Assembly (NCBI GenBank): GCA_017849435.1
Contig: JAFIGY010000020.1
Coordinates: forward strand, 493,425 to 557,424
Source: Chitinophaga niabensis
Lineage (GTDB): Bacteria > Bacteroidota > Bacteroidia > Chitinophagales > Chitinophagaceae
DNA length: 64,000 nucleotides
Direction: 5' to 3'
Made by a program: the position numbers and the translations under genes. This document shows, one piece after another, positions 34,258 to 43,736 of the stretch (within the stretch, counting starts at the first letter, position 1; the number at the start of each line of letters is the position of its first letter). The notes under the pieces were generated by a model. The model was given only the letters and a program-made list of their open reading frames with translations, was not told the DNA's origin and did no database searches.

Positions 34258-35759
34258 TGTGTTGTTATCGTCAGGTGTACAAAAAATTCAGAGGCCGTTT
34301 CCCGGATGCTCAGCTCATGTTTTTTCGGATAGATCAATGCGAGCCTGTGCTTCACATTGTTCAGGCCGATACCGAGGCTCATTTTCTCGGGATCATTAAG
34401 CGGTTTGGGATGCACGCTGTTATAGACATCGAAATAGATATGATCCTTGTCGCAGGACAACGTTACTACGATCCACGAACGGTTGCGCAAACTGATACCG
34501 TGTTTAAACGCATTTTCCACAAAGGGGATCAGCAGCATCGGCGCGATCATATGTTCACAATCCTGCTCGTTGATATTCACTTCGATCTTGATATCCGGCG
34601 ATGTTTGCGTGCGCAGCCGTTGCAGGGAAATATAATTCTGCAGATAAGCGATCTCTTTATCCAGTTCTATCTTCTCCTGATGATTTTCATGCAACATGAA
34701 ACGCATCATATCACCCAGCTTCTGCACGCCTTCGCTGGTGCGGGGCGCATGCTCCTGCAAAGCCGTACCGTAAAGCGTATTCAGTGCATTGAAAAGGAAA
34801 TGAGGGTTGATCTGGGAGCGCAGGAAATCCAGATTGGCGGAAGAACGACCCAGCGCTCTTTCCAGATGCAACACCTTGTCCTTTCGGGAAATACGTACCC
34901 TCGCCAGAAACCAGGCCAGCGGCAGTACAAACAATATTTCCCCCAGTATGAACAGAACGAATAACGCGCCTATTCTTGAACTGCTGACATTGGAACCGAT
35001 CAGGTACAACGCCAGGAAGGATGAGACCAGTACAGCAATTCCCAGGTTCCGGAATAATTGTATACTGCTCTGCTGTTTTTCAATGAAAGGCGGGAACAGA
35101 TAATGGTAAGCGATGAAATAAAGGAGGATGTAAAAAAGTCCGGATACAAAAATCACTTTCAGCATCGCCGGGCGATTATCCTGCGAAAGTACTACCAGCC
35201 AAATCACCCAGCCCGCGAGCATGATCACCATTTCCACGGAAACCATTTTCCAGACCTGCCGTTTCATCACCCTTTCGTGCAACGTATCAAAATAGATATA
35301 TTTCAGACCATAATAAAAGATATATCCGACGGATGCGAGCAACAGCATGACAAGCGCCCTTCCCGCGCAATAGTCGTAAAATTCGTTCTGCCCTTTATAG
35401 GCCAGCATGTAGCCATAGCGGTAGGTATAATAGATCATCACGAGGATGAAAAAAAGCGTCATGTTGCAAAGCGTCAGTGCCACCCCGCTCACCCATTTTC
35501 CACGTTCCAGTAACTTCGGTACCACCAGGTTATTCATCAACAGAAAAACGGCATAGCAGGCCGTTGCAAACAGCAATTTGGCCATCAGCAGATGAATGAA
35601 AGGATCGAATGGCACATTGTATCGCAGGAAGAGCTCCTCCATAGGGTAGTTGCCCATATGCTCCTCCTGGTAGAAAAGGAAGGGATAGAATAATGCGAAC
35701 ACTACCAGCAGGTAAAAGCCCGTCGCCAGCCAGAGTTCTGTTTTCCTGAATTTTTCCAT
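34254..35759 (-). CDS. LytS/YehU-type sensor histidine kinase
   Basis: Membrane sensor kinase, about 501 aa. The N-terminal half has about seven to eight predicted helices with no recognisable extracellular ligand domain. The His_kinase domain has LRSQINPHFLFNALNTLYG with the phospho-accepting His (residue 320 from the ATG at 35759). The ATPase has the N box PFVENAFKHG and the G box MSLGIGLNNVKHRL. I prefer the ATG at 35759 (MEKFRKTELW) over the one three codons upstream. It overlaps the DUF4407 gene by 4 bp; the LytTR regulator downstream is its likely partner. Confidence 0.93.
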   Translation of the reverse strand: MEKFRKTELWLATGFYLLVVFALFYPFLFYQEEHMGNYPMEELFLRYNVPFDPFIHLLMAKLLFATACYAVFLLMNNLVVPKLLERGKWVSGVALTLCNMTLFFILVMIYYTYRYGYMLAYKGQNEFYDYCAGRALVMLLLASVGYIFYYGLKYIYFDTLHERVMKRQVWKMVSVEMVIMLAGWVIWLVVLSQDNRPAMLKVIFVSGLFYILLYFIAYHYLFPPFIEKQQSSIQLFRNLGIAVLVSSFLALYLIGSNVSSSRIGALFVLFILGEILFVLPLAWFLARVRISRKDKVLHLERALGRSSANLDFLRSQINPHFLFNALNTLYGTALQEHAPRTSEGVQKLGDMMRFMLHENHQEKIELDKEIAYLQNYISLQRLRTQTSPDIKIEVNINEQDCEHMIAPMLLIPFVENAFKHGISLRNRSWIVVTLSCDKDHIYFDVYNSVHPKPLNDPEKMSLGIGLNNVKHRLALIYPKKHELSIRETASEFFVHLTITTQ

Positions 35760-35858
35760 GCCATGCATCTTTACTGCAATAATAGTGAAGAAGCCCGGCT
35801 GTTGTTAAGAAATGGTGTGAATAGGCGGGAATATGGGACGAAACCGGGCGGTTTTTTA

Positions 35859-35866
35859 TACCTTTG
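35859..35866 (+). promoter_or_regulatory. -7 promoter element of aguB-aguA
   Basis: TACCTTTG (exact TAnnTTTG) ends 24 nt before the aguB ATG. AAGGAG follows about 10 nt before the ATG, a good ribosome-binding site and one of few clear Shine-Dalgarno sequences in this window. Confidence 0.55.
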
Positions 35867-35890
35867 TTGCCGTTTAACAAGGAGCATGTT

Positions 35891-36769
35891 ATGGCAAAAG
35901 TAAAAGTAGGATTCGTTCAGATGAGCTGTACCGCCAATAAAGCGGAAAACCTCACAAAAGCCATCCTTAAAGTAAAGGAAGCCGCAGCAAAAGGCGCGCA
36001 GATCATCTGCCTGCAGGAGCTGTTCACTTCCCTTTATTTCTGCGATGTGGAAGATTATGAAAATTTCAAACTGGCGGAATCCATCCCTGGTCCTTCTACG
36101 GAGGCCCTTGGCAAAGTGGCGGGAGAACTGGGCGTGGTGATCATCGCTTCCCTGTTCGAGAAAAGGACGGAGGGCCTGTATCACAATACCACCGCCGTTC
36201 TGGACGCAGACGGGAAATATCTCGGCAAATACCGCAAGATGCACATCCCGGATGATCCCGCTTATTACGAGAAATTCTATTTCACACCCGGTGATCTCGG
36301 ATATAAAGTCTTCAAAACAAAGTTTGCCACATTTGGCGTGCTCATCTGCTGGGATCAATGGTATCCGGAAGCAGCCAGGATCACTGCACTGATGGGCGCC
36401 GAAATCCTTTTCTATCCAACCGCCATTGGCTGGGCCACCAGTCAGGATGAAGCCACCAACACCGAGCAATACAATGCCTGGCAGACCATCCAGCGCAGCC
36501 ACGCTGTGGCCAACGGCGTGCACGTGGTGAGCGTGAACCGCGTGGGCATGGAACAGAACGGATTGATGAAGTTCTGGGGCGGGTCTTTTATTGCCAATCC
36601 CTTCGGCAGCATCCTCTATCAAAGTTCTCATGAAGCGGAAGAGATGGTGGTGCAGGAACTGGACCTTTCCAAAACCGACCGATACCGCACGCACTGGCCC
36701 TTCCTGCGCGACCGGCGGATCGATTCTTATCAACCCATTACCAAAAGATATATTGACGACGAAGCATGA
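35891..36769 (+). CDS. aguB: N-carbamoylputrescine amidase
   Basis: Nitrilase-superfamily enzyme that hydrolyses N-carbamoylputrescine to putrescine, CO2 and ammonia. It is 292 aa from the ATG at 35891. The Glu-Lys-Cys triad is E43 (CLQELF), K116 (YRKMHIPDD) and C153 (LICWDQWYPE). The segment DPAYYEKFYFTPGD is typical of the polyamine branch. It is cytoplasmic. It overlaps aguA by 4 bp, and together they turn agmatine into putrescine. No arginine decarboxylase gene (agmatine source) is in the window. Confidence 0.95.
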   Translation: MAKVKVGFVQMSCTANKAENLTKAILKVKEAAAKGAQIICLQELFTSLYFCDVEDYENFKLAESIPGPSTEALGKVAGELGVVIIASLFEKRTEGLYHNTTAVLDADGKYLGKYRKMHIPDDPAYYEKFYFTPGDLGYKVFKTKFATFGVLICWDQWYPEAARITALMGAEILFYPTAIGWATSQDEATNTEQYNAWQTIQRSHAVANGVHVVSVNRVGMEQNGLMKFWGGSFIANPFGSILYQSSHEAEEMVVQELDLSKTDRYRTHWPFLRDRRIDSYQPITKRYIDDEA

Positions 36770-37812
36770 TGCAGCCAACTCCCCGGGAACTGGGTTATTA
36801 TTTTCCCGCCGAATTCCATCCACATACTGCCACGTGGCTGAGCTGGCCGCATAAAGAAGCCAGCTGGCCCGGCAAGATACATACCATCTTCCCATACTAC
36901 AGCCAGTTCGTGAAATACCTGGCAGACAGTGAGAAAGTGCGGATCAATGTACGGGACGAAGCCATGAAAGCCCTCGCCACAGGGCATCTGCAAACAGCCG
37001 GCGTGAACCTCTCCCATGTGGAGTTCTTCCTGCACCCGACCAATGACGCCTGGTGCCGGGATCACGGCCCTGCTTTCCTTATCAACCCGCAGGCACAGCA
37101 GCAGAAAGTGGTGGTGGACTGGGGCTATAACGCCTGGGGCGGCAAATATCCGCCGTTCGACCTGGATGATGTGATCCCAACGCTGATCGCCAGGCATTAC
37201 CAGCTGCCGGTGTACAACCCCGGGATTGTGATGGAAGGCGGATCGGTGGAGTTTAACGGGAAGGGGACCATCCTCACTTCCACCTGCTGCCTGCTCAACG
37301 AAAACCGCAATCCACATTTGAACCGCGAACAGGTAGAAACATATCTTCATCAATACTATGGCGCAGATCAGGTGTTGTGGGTGGAAGAAGGGATCGTAGG
37401 GGATGATACAGATGGCCACATAGACGATACCATTCGTTTTGTGAATGAAGATACCGTACTCACCGTGCTGGAAACCAACAGGAACGATGAAAACTATCAC
37501 CTCCTCCAACAGAACTACCGCCAGTTGCAGCAAATGCGCCTGCTGAACGGTAAGCAACTGAATATTATCACGCTGCCAATGCCCGATCCCGTTATATTCG
37601 AAGACCAGCGGCTGCCGGCATCTTACGCCAATTTTTACATCAGCAACAAATACGTGATCGTGCCCACTTTCCGCTGCAACAAAGACGATCAGGCGCTGGA
37701 CATCATTGCCGGCTGCTTTAAAGACCGGGAAGTAGTGGGCATCGATTCTACGGATATCATCTGGGGACTGGGCAGTTTCCATTGCCTGAGCCAGCAGGAG
37801 CCTGCCGTCTGA
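36766..37812 (+). CDS. aguA: Agmatine deiminase
   Basis: Pentein-fold enzyme that turns agmatine into N-carbamoylputrescine and ammonia, 348 aa. The family opening is PAEFHPHTATWLSWPHKEASW. Substrate and catalytic residues lie in NDAWCRDHGPAF, DDTDGHIDD (with the catalytic His) and the final GLGSFHCLSQQEPA, where Cys340 is the nucleophile. The start ATG overlaps the aguB stop. The product is the substrate of AguB. Confidence 0.96.
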   Translation: MMQPTPRELGYYFPAEFHPHTATWLSWPHKEASWPGKIHTIFPYYSQFVKYLADSEKVRINVRDEAMKALATGHLQTAGVNLSHVEFFLHPTNDAWCRDHGPAFLINPQAQQQKVVVDWGYNAWGGKYPPFDLDDVIPTLIARHYQLPVYNPGIVMEGGSVEFNGKGTILTSTCCLLNENRNPHLNREQVETYLHQYYGADQVLWVEEGIVGDDTDGHIDDTIRFVNEDTVLTVLETNRNDENYHLLQQNYRQLQQMRLLNGKQLNIITLPMPDPVIFEDQRLPASYANFYISNKYVIVPTFRCNKDDQALDIIAGCFKDREVVGIDSTDIIWGLGSFHCLSQQEPAV

Positions 37813-37915
37813 AACCAGCTACCACAGCAAGTCTTCCCGATTGCGTAAATCAATTTCCGGATCGGACACCTATATAGAATGAACAGTTGTTTCCTTTGCA
37901 AAAAATTTGCATTCG

Positions 37916-40372
37916 GTGAAACGTACATATTTACTCTTTTTAGGATGTTTAGCAGGCTCAGCGACAGTATTTGCTCAACAGGGTACAATGGCCATGGCGG
38001 AAGTACATACACCTCATGTTGCCACAGCGGACGAAAACGCTGAAAATGCTCCGAAAGGAATGATCAAAGGCATTGTAACCACGGCAGACGGGAAACCGGC
38101 CGGGTTCGTGACCGTAGTGATCAGGGAACTCAATAAAGGTACGGTGACCAATGAGGACGGCACCTTTACCATAAAAAATATCAAACCCGGTACTTATTCC
38201 CTTCATGTATCTTCTGTAGGTCTCAAGGCCAAACAGCAGCAGGTCACCATAGCTACGGATCAGGGATTGGAGTTGAACATTGCGCTGGAAGAAACGGCCG
38301 GCCAGCTGCAGGAAGTAGTGATCGATGGTCGCAGGAGCCAGAATGAAAGACCTGTATCCATCGGTAAACTCCCTGTGCCGGTGCTGGATCTTCCGCAAGC
38401 CGTGGCCACCATTGGAGAAGGCACTATCAGAGACCAGCAGGCACAGCGCCTCAGTGATGTGGTTCGGAATGTGAACGGGATCTATCTGGCCTCCACCCGT
38501 GGCGGTACACAGGAGACATTCGGTGCACGCGGCTACAATTTCTCTTCCACCAACCTGTTCAAGAACGGCGCCCGTGTGAATACCGGTGTGATGCCGGAAA
38601 TGAGCGGCCTGGAAAAAGTGGAGCTGCTGAAAGGAAGCGCTGCAATCCTGTATGGACAGGTAGCGCCGGGCGGTGTGATCAACATGGTGACCAAACAGCC
38701 CAAATTTGAGCGTGGCGGTGAAGTGAGCATGCGCATCGGCAGCTATGACCTCTACAAACCTGCGATCGATATATATGGTCCGGTTAACGGCAATATCGCC
38801 TGGCGCCTGAACGGTACTTTTGAATCCGCCAACAGCTTCCGCGATGTGGTGAAATCCAAACGCTATTACGTAAATCCTTCCCTCCTGTTCAAACTCGGCA
38901 AACGTACGGAGTTGCTGGTACAGGGCGATTATCTGAAACATGATTTCACTCCTGACTTCGGGATCGGTTCGATAGACAACACCAAATTTGCGGACGTGCC
39001 CCGCAGTGCATTTATGGGTGCAAAATGGCAGTATTCCCACTCACAGCAGGCCACTGCCACCGCAGCGGTAAACCATACTCTTAACGAAAACTGGTCGCTG
39101 AAGGGCACCGTTTCTTACCAGAAATACAAGCGGGATTACTACTCCACCGAGCGGATCCAGGCGGATGCGAACGGTAAATGGGGCCGGCCGCTGAACAAGC
39201 TGCTGAACGATGAAGATTACTACTCCGGGCAGGTGGACCTTACCGGCAAAATAAAAACCGGCGGCATACAACACACCATCCTCGCCGGAGTAGATGCAGA
39301 TAAAACGATCGCCCGTGCGTATACTTTCGATAACCCGACTGTTTACGACACGATCAATATCCTCGATCCTTCCAAATATGTACAGCGCACGGATATTCCT
39401 GCCGCCAACAGGCTCCGCCAGATCAACACACCGCTTACCCGCGCGGGCGTGTACATCCAGGACCTCGTAAGCATCTCCGAGAAGATCAAATTCCTCGCGG
39501 GCGTTCGCTGGAGTTATGTGGAAAGCGGTCGTCCTGACAGTACTAACTTCAAAACAGGCGCCAACACCGCGGGTTTTTCAAAAACAGACAAGGCATTCTC
39601 CCCCCGCTTCGGGCTGGTGTATAAACCCGTTCCCACTTCATCCGTCTTTGTGAGTTATTCCAATTCATTTACCGCCAATACTGGTGTGGACATCAACGGC
39701 GCTGTGTTGAAACCCTCCCTGATCGATCAGTATGAGATTGGTGTGAAGAACGATTTCTTCCATGGTTTGTTATCCGCTAACATGACCGCTTACCACATCA
39801 AGAACAACAACCTTGCACAGACCGCTCCTTTCCTGGCCGACGGCACGCCTAACAACAATACCAATATCAAGGCGCTGATCGGAGAAACAACAAGCCATGG
39901 CGTGGAACTGGACGTTTCCGGTCATCCCCTGCCCGGACTGGACGTTGTGGCCGGTTACAGCTATAACGAGATCTACGTATCTAAATCTCCCGGTACCAAA
40001 GGCAGCTACCTGAAAGGAGAACGCCTGATTAACAATCCGAACCATACTGCCAATGCGAGTGTATTCTACACGTTCGGCAGCACGGCTCTTAAAGGTCTCA
40101 AACTCGGCGCTACCGCTTTCTATATGGGCGCCCGGAATGCAGGCTGGAACAACACCGTAGGACAATCGCAGACTTACAATCGCCTCATCCCCGTAGACCC
40201 TTACACCACGATCGATGTTTCGGCCGGATATTCTTTCCGCAACATCTCCATCCTGGCGAAAGTTTCCAACATCACAAACACTTATAACTACATCGTTCAC
40301 GAAAACTATAGCGTGAACCCGATACCGCCCACACAGTTTATGGCCACTGTTGCCTATAAATTCAAATATTAA
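37916..40372 (+). CDS. TonB-dependent siderophore-type receptor
   Basis: Outer-membrane receptor, 818 aa. A signal peptide (VKRTYLLFLGCLAGSATVFAQ from GTG) is followed by a carboxypeptidase-D-like domain (about 45-125, GMIKGIVTTADGKPAGFVTV). The plug has TFGARGYNFSSTNLFKNGAR and VELLKGSAAILYGQVAPGGV, the siderophore-receptor signature. The 22-strand barrel ends in ATVAYKFKY. I prefer the GTG at 37916 over the TTG at 37907, because it gives a normal signal peptide start; neither is certain. There is no SusD partner and no FecR/ECF pair. Iron-siderophore uptake is likely from the plug family; the ligand is unknown. A perfect hairpin terminator follows. Confidence 0.9.
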   Translation: MKRTYLLFLGCLAGSATVFAQQGTMAMAEVHTPHVATADENAENAPKGMIKGIVTTADGKPAGFVTVVIRELNKGTVTNEDGTFTIKNIKPGTYSLHVSSVGLKAKQQQVTIATDQGLELNIALEETAGQLQEVVIDGRRSQNERPVSIGKLPVPVLDLPQAVATIGEGTIRDQQAQRLSDVVRNVNGIYLASTRGGTQETFGARGYNFSSTNLFKNGARVNTGVMPEMSGLEKVELLKGSAAILYGQVAPGGVINMVTKQPKFERGGEVSMRIGSYDLYKPAIDIYGPVNGNIAWRLNGTFESANSFRDVVKSKRYYVNPSLLFKLGKRTELLVQGDYLKHDFTPDFGIGSIDNTKFADVPRSAFMGAKWQYSHSQQATATAAVNHTLNENWSLKGTVSYQKYKRDYYSTERIQADANGKWGRPLNKLLNDEDYYSGQVDLTGKIKTGGIQHTILAGVDADKTIARAYTFDNPTVYDTINILDPSKYVQRTDIPAANRLRQINTPLTRAGVYIQDLVSISEKIKFLAGVRWSYVESGRPDSTNFKTGANTAGFSKTDKAFSPRFGLVYKPVPTSSVFVSYSNSFTANTGVDINGAVLKPSLIDQYEIGVKNDFFHGLLSANMTAYHIKNNNLAQTAPFLADGTPNNNTNIKALIGETTSHGVELDVSGHPLPGLDVVAGYSYNEIYVSKSPGTKGSYLKGERLINNPNHTANASVFYTFGSTALKGLKLGATAFYMGARNAGWNNTVGQSQTYNRLIPVDPYTTIDVSAGYSFRNISILAKVSNITNTYNYIVHENYSVNPIPPTQFMATVAYKFKY

Positions 40373-40377
40373 AAAGA

Positions 40378-40401
40378 AAGGCCTCCTTCACCGGAGGCCT
40401 T
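40378..40401 (+). terminator. Terminator of the siderophore receptor gene
   Basis: A 9-bp stem (AAGGCCTCC, 6-nt loop) starts 6 nt after the stop. It is followed by TCTCATTTCT and preceded by AAAAAGA. Confidence 0.75.
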
Positions 40402-40507
40402 CTCATTTCTGCTACATGCGCTTTGCATATGTTACCTTTTTATGAACAATGATGATCCGGGTCAGTCACCGGTGACAGAAATCATTTGCCATTTAAAAAA
40501 CGCGGGT

Positions 40508-40515
40508 TACTTTTG
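40508..40515 (+). promoter_or_regulatory. -7 promoter element of the desaturase gene
   Basis: TACTTTTG (exact TAnnTTTG) ends 4 nt before the ATG. If transcription starts at the usual distance, the mRNA begins at the start codon. Confidence 0.5.
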
Positions 40516-40519
40516 ACGA

Positions 40520-41392
40520 ATGAATACCACCACAAAAACCGGGAAAGGCACTAACTGGTTACACGAACTGGACTTTATCGGCATACACCTTGTGCCGTTC
40601 CTCGCCTTTTTTACGCATGTAAGCGCATTTGACTGGATACTGTGTGCCGCTTTGTATGTGGTACGGATGTTCTTTGTGACCGGCGGTTATCACCGGTATT
40701 TTTCCCACCGCTCTTTCAAAACCTCGCGTTTCTTCCAATTCATACTCGCATTCGGCGCGCAAACCAGCTTCCAGAAAGGAGCACTCTGGTGGGCAGCCAA
40801 TCACCGGGTGCATCACAAACACAGCGATACGCCGGAAGACCCTCACTCCGCCAAGATCTACGGTTTCTGGCATGCCCATATCGGATGGATCATGGATCAG
40901 GAACACAAGGCCACACGGTTTGATCTGATCAAGGATATGAAGCATAAAGAGCTTTTCTGGCTCAACAAATATCATTTCGTGCCACCCGTATTACTGGCTG
41001 TGGCAGTTTATTTCATTGGTAACAAAGTGAATGGCACAGGGTGGTTCGACTGGTCCGCCGGGCTTTCCACGCTGTTCATCGGGTTCTTCCTGAGCACCAT
41101 CCTCCTGTTCCATGGCACCTTCACCATCAACTCGCTCATGCACAAAATCGGCCGCCCCCGTTACAACACCGGCGACGAATCCCGCAACAGCTTCGTACTC
41201 GCACTGATCACCCTTGGTGAAGGATGGCACAATAATCACCACTACTACCAGAGCGCCGCCCGGCAGGGGTTTTACTGGTGGGAAGTGGATATCACCTATT
41301 ACATCATCCGCGTGCTTGGCTGGATGGGCATTGTATGGGATATCCGCGGAGTGCCGCAGAAAGTAAAAGACAGCAATAAAGTAGCCGCATAG
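40520..41392 (+). CDS. Acyl-CoA/acyl-lipid desaturase
   Basis: Integral membrane di-iron desaturase (stearoyl-CoA desaturase type, probably delta-9), 290 aa. The three histidine boxes are complete: HRYFSH (58-63), HRVHH (95-99) and EGWHNNHH (H237, H240, H241). Hydrophobic pairs lie at about 24-50 and 155-200. It introduces a double bond into saturated acyl chains, adjusting membrane fluidity. The gene is alone between terminator and convergent GH92. Its start codon lies 4 nt behind the -7 element. Confidence 0.95.
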   Translation: MNTTTKTGKGTNWLHELDFIGIHLVPFLAFFTHVSAFDWILCAALYVVRMFFVTGGYHRYFSHRSFKTSRFFQFILAFGAQTSFQKGALWWAANHRVHHKHSDTPEDPHSAKIYGFWHAHIGWIMDQEHKATRFDLIKDMKHKELFWLNKYHFVPPVLLAVAVYFIGNKVNGTGWFDWSAGLSTLFIGFFLSTILLFHGTFTINSLMHKIGRPRYNTGDESRNSFVLALITLGEGWHNNHHYYQSAARQGFYWWEVDITYYIIRVLGWMGIVWDIRGVPQKVKDSNKVAA

Positions 41393-41397
41393 ATACT

Positions 41398-43671
41398 TCA
41401 GGGGCGCAGCGACAACGAGAATGGTTTGTCCGACGGCGCCAATCCGCGTTCAAGCGCCGGTTTAGGCCCCATCTGTAGTACCAGCTTCCCGCCTTTCTGA
41501 ATGTCTTCGTGGGTAATGTAATTTTTCGTGTATACGGTCCCGTTAAGTGTGGCGGATTGTATGTAGACATTCTCTTTGTTGTTATTGACAGCTTCCACCG
41601 TGAATTTCTTCCCGTTCTCCAGCGTGAGCGTCATACCGGGAAACAACGGACTGCCGATCACATATTGGTCCGTACCCGGACAAACACTATAGAATCCCAG
41701 GGCGCTCATAACGTACCAGGAGGACGTCTGCCCCTGATCCTCGTCTCCCGGGAATCCGCTTTCAGAGGCATTGTACAGCTTATCCATCACCTTCCGCGCA
41801 TGGTATTGCGCTTTCCAGGGTTGCCGTGCGTAATTGTAGAGATAGACCATGTGCTGGATCGGCTGGTTGCCGTGCGCATATTGTCCCATATCCGCTTTCA
41901 CCATTTCTGTCATTTCGTGGATCATATGCTTGTATGATCCCAGGTGCACCGTGTTGGGAAGGGTAAAAACGGAATCCAGTTTTGCGGTGAAGCGTTCCTC
42001 TCCACCCATCAGGGTAATCAGTCCGTCTACATCATGAAAAACAGACCAGAGCCAGTGCCAGGCATTTCCTTCCACATACGGGCCGCCCCAGGCGAGGGGA
42101 TCAAACCCCTCATCCCAACGCCCATCCGCCAACCGTCCGCGCATAAACCCGGTGGAAGCATCGTACACGTTCCGGTAGTTATACATCTGCCGAGCAAATA
42201 TCCGGGCATAGAAAGTGTCGTTCACCGCTTTCGCCAGCTGATAGCCACAGAAATCGTCATATGCATATTCCAGCGTCTGGGACACCGGACCATAAGCGCC
42301 TTTAGTCATGGGCACATAACCCAGCTGGAAATATTCCTTCCAGCCATGGCGCCCGTTTGCCGGTCCCCATGGCCCTTTATTGGTGGCTTCATGATAATAC
42401 ACCTCCAGCGCCTTGTGCGGGTCTATTGTGCGGATGCCCTTCACCCACGCATCGGTGATGAGCGTAATAGCGTGATTCCCAACCATACTGCCGCCTTCCC
42501 CGGGGAAAGACCATGAAGGCAGCCAGCCGCATTGTTCCTGCGCGCTGAGCAAAGCCTGCAGATAATGGCCCTGCATGGTGGGATGCATGATGGTGTTCAG
42601 CGGAAACTGCGCACGGAAGGTATCCCAGAACCCATTGTCCGTGTACATATACCCGTTATGCACCTGGCCGTCATACGGACTGTAGTAATGCGGTTCTCCG
42701 TTGGCTTTGTATTCAAAGAACTGATGTGAGAAAAGGTTTGCGCGGAAGAGACAGGAATAGAATGTTCGTTTATCCGCTTCCGTACCGCCTTCTGCCAGCA
42801 TCCGGCCGAACAGCGTGTTCCATATCTTTGCGGCGGCGGCTTTGGTGGCTTCCAGCGAATTGAATCCGCCCAGTTCCTTTTGCAGAGTGAGTTCCGCCTG
42901 TTCAAGGCTGATGTAGGATGAGGCGACCTTTGCCTGCACCACCGTTCCCGGTTTGAAGCGGATAAAAGCCCCCGCTCCTTTGCCTTCCTTCGACAATTCC
43001 CCGTTCGTTACCGTGTTGGACACATTATCCCAGGTGCCCCATGCCTCAAAAGGCTTGTCGAACACAATTGTGAAATAGTTCCGGAAGCCTTGCGGAATGT
43101 AGCGGCCATTGGTCACATATCCCGTGATCTTTCTTTCCGCGGGAATGATCTGCACCCCGCTCAGAGCGATGTAACCATCCAGCACGATGTGCGCCGCCTG
43201 TTTCTTCGGGAAAGAAAAACGCAGATGGGCGCCTCTTTCCGTGGGAGACATTTCCGTCACCACCTGGTTATCGAACTTCACTTTATAATAATGTGGATGC
43301 GCCACCTCGTTCTCATGGCGGAAAGCGGCAGCCCTTTTGTTCTCATCCACTACCAGTTCCCCGCTTACAGGCATGAGGGAGAACACGGCATAGTCGCGCG
43401 TCCAGGGGCTGCATTGGTGTGCCTGCTGGAAACCGCGGATGGTATTGGCAGTATACTGATATTTCCATCCATCCCCGTTACGCCCCGTTTGTGGGGTCCA
43501 GGCATGCATGCCGAAAGGGAGGGAAGTGGTGGGATAGGTATTCCCGTTACTAAGCTTGTATTCGGAATCAGTCCCCTGCAGGGTGTTGGCATATTCTACG
43601 AGCGGGCGCTGGGCGGAACAAATATTTCCTGCCAGGAACAGGCCGCTCATCACAAGGTTGATAAAACGCAT
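41398..43671 (-). CDS. GH92 alpha-mannosidase
   Basis: Secreted calcium-dependent exo-alpha-mannosidase family, 757 aa, with a signal peptide (MRFINLVMSGLFLAGNICSA). The N-terminal beta-sandwich starts VEYANTLQGTDSEYKLSNGN, and TYPTTSLPFGMHAWTPQTG is the GH92 opening. The catalytic (alpha/alpha)6 barrel contains GPWGPANGRHGWKEYFQLGY and GFPGDEDQGQTSSWYVMSAL, the highly conserved GDEDxGxMSxW-like motif. Expected substrates are mannans or N-glycans. It stands alone rather than in a PUL and is convergent with the desaturase gene. Confidence 0.94.
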   Translation of the reverse strand: MRFINLVMSGLFLAGNICSAQRPLVEYANTLQGTDSEYKLSNGNTYPTTSLPFGMHAWTPQTGRNGDGWKYQYTANTIRGFQQAHQCSPWTRDYAVFSLMPVSGELVVDENKRAAAFRHENEVAHPHYYKVKFDNQVVTEMSPTERGAHLRFSFPKKQAAHIVLDGYIALSGVQIIPAERKITGYVTNGRYIPQGFRNYFTIVFDKPFEAWGTWDNVSNTVTNGELSKEGKGAGAFIRFKPGTVVQAKVASSYISLEQAELTLQKELGGFNSLEATKAAAAKIWNTLFGRMLAEGGTEADKRTFYSCLFRANLFSHQFFEYKANGEPHYYSPYDGQVHNGYMYTDNGFWDTFRAQFPLNTIMHPTMQGHYLQALLSAQEQCGWLPSWSFPGEGGSMVGNHAITLITDAWVKGIRTIDPHKALEVYYHEATNKGPWGPANGRHGWKEYFQLGYVPMTKGAYGPVSQTLEYAYDDFCGYQLAKAVNDTFYARIFARQMYNYRNVYDASTGFMRGRLADGRWDEGFDPLAWGGPYVEGNAWHWLWSVFHDVDGLITLMGGEERFTAKLDSVFTLPNTVHLGSYKHMIHEMTEMVKADMGQYAHGNQPIQHMVYLYNYARQPWKAQYHARKVMDKLYNASESGFPGDEDQGQTSSWYVMSALGFYSVCPGTDQYVIGSPLFPGMTLTLENGKKFTVEAVNNNKENVYIQSATLNGTVYTKNYITHEDIQKGGKLVLQMGPKPALERGLAPSDKPFSLSLRP

Positions 43672-43736
43672 AACGTGGAAAATTTGAGTCCATAATGATA
43701 ATAATAGAAAATCGATTTAGCAAGACAAGCGACCGA

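Noticed and set aside
34230-34260. CAG-type codon repeat (polyglutamine start of the DUF4407 protein)
   Set aside because: Mixed CAG/CAA codons encoding MNQQQQQQ; too short and imperfect to call a microsatellite or phase-variable tract.
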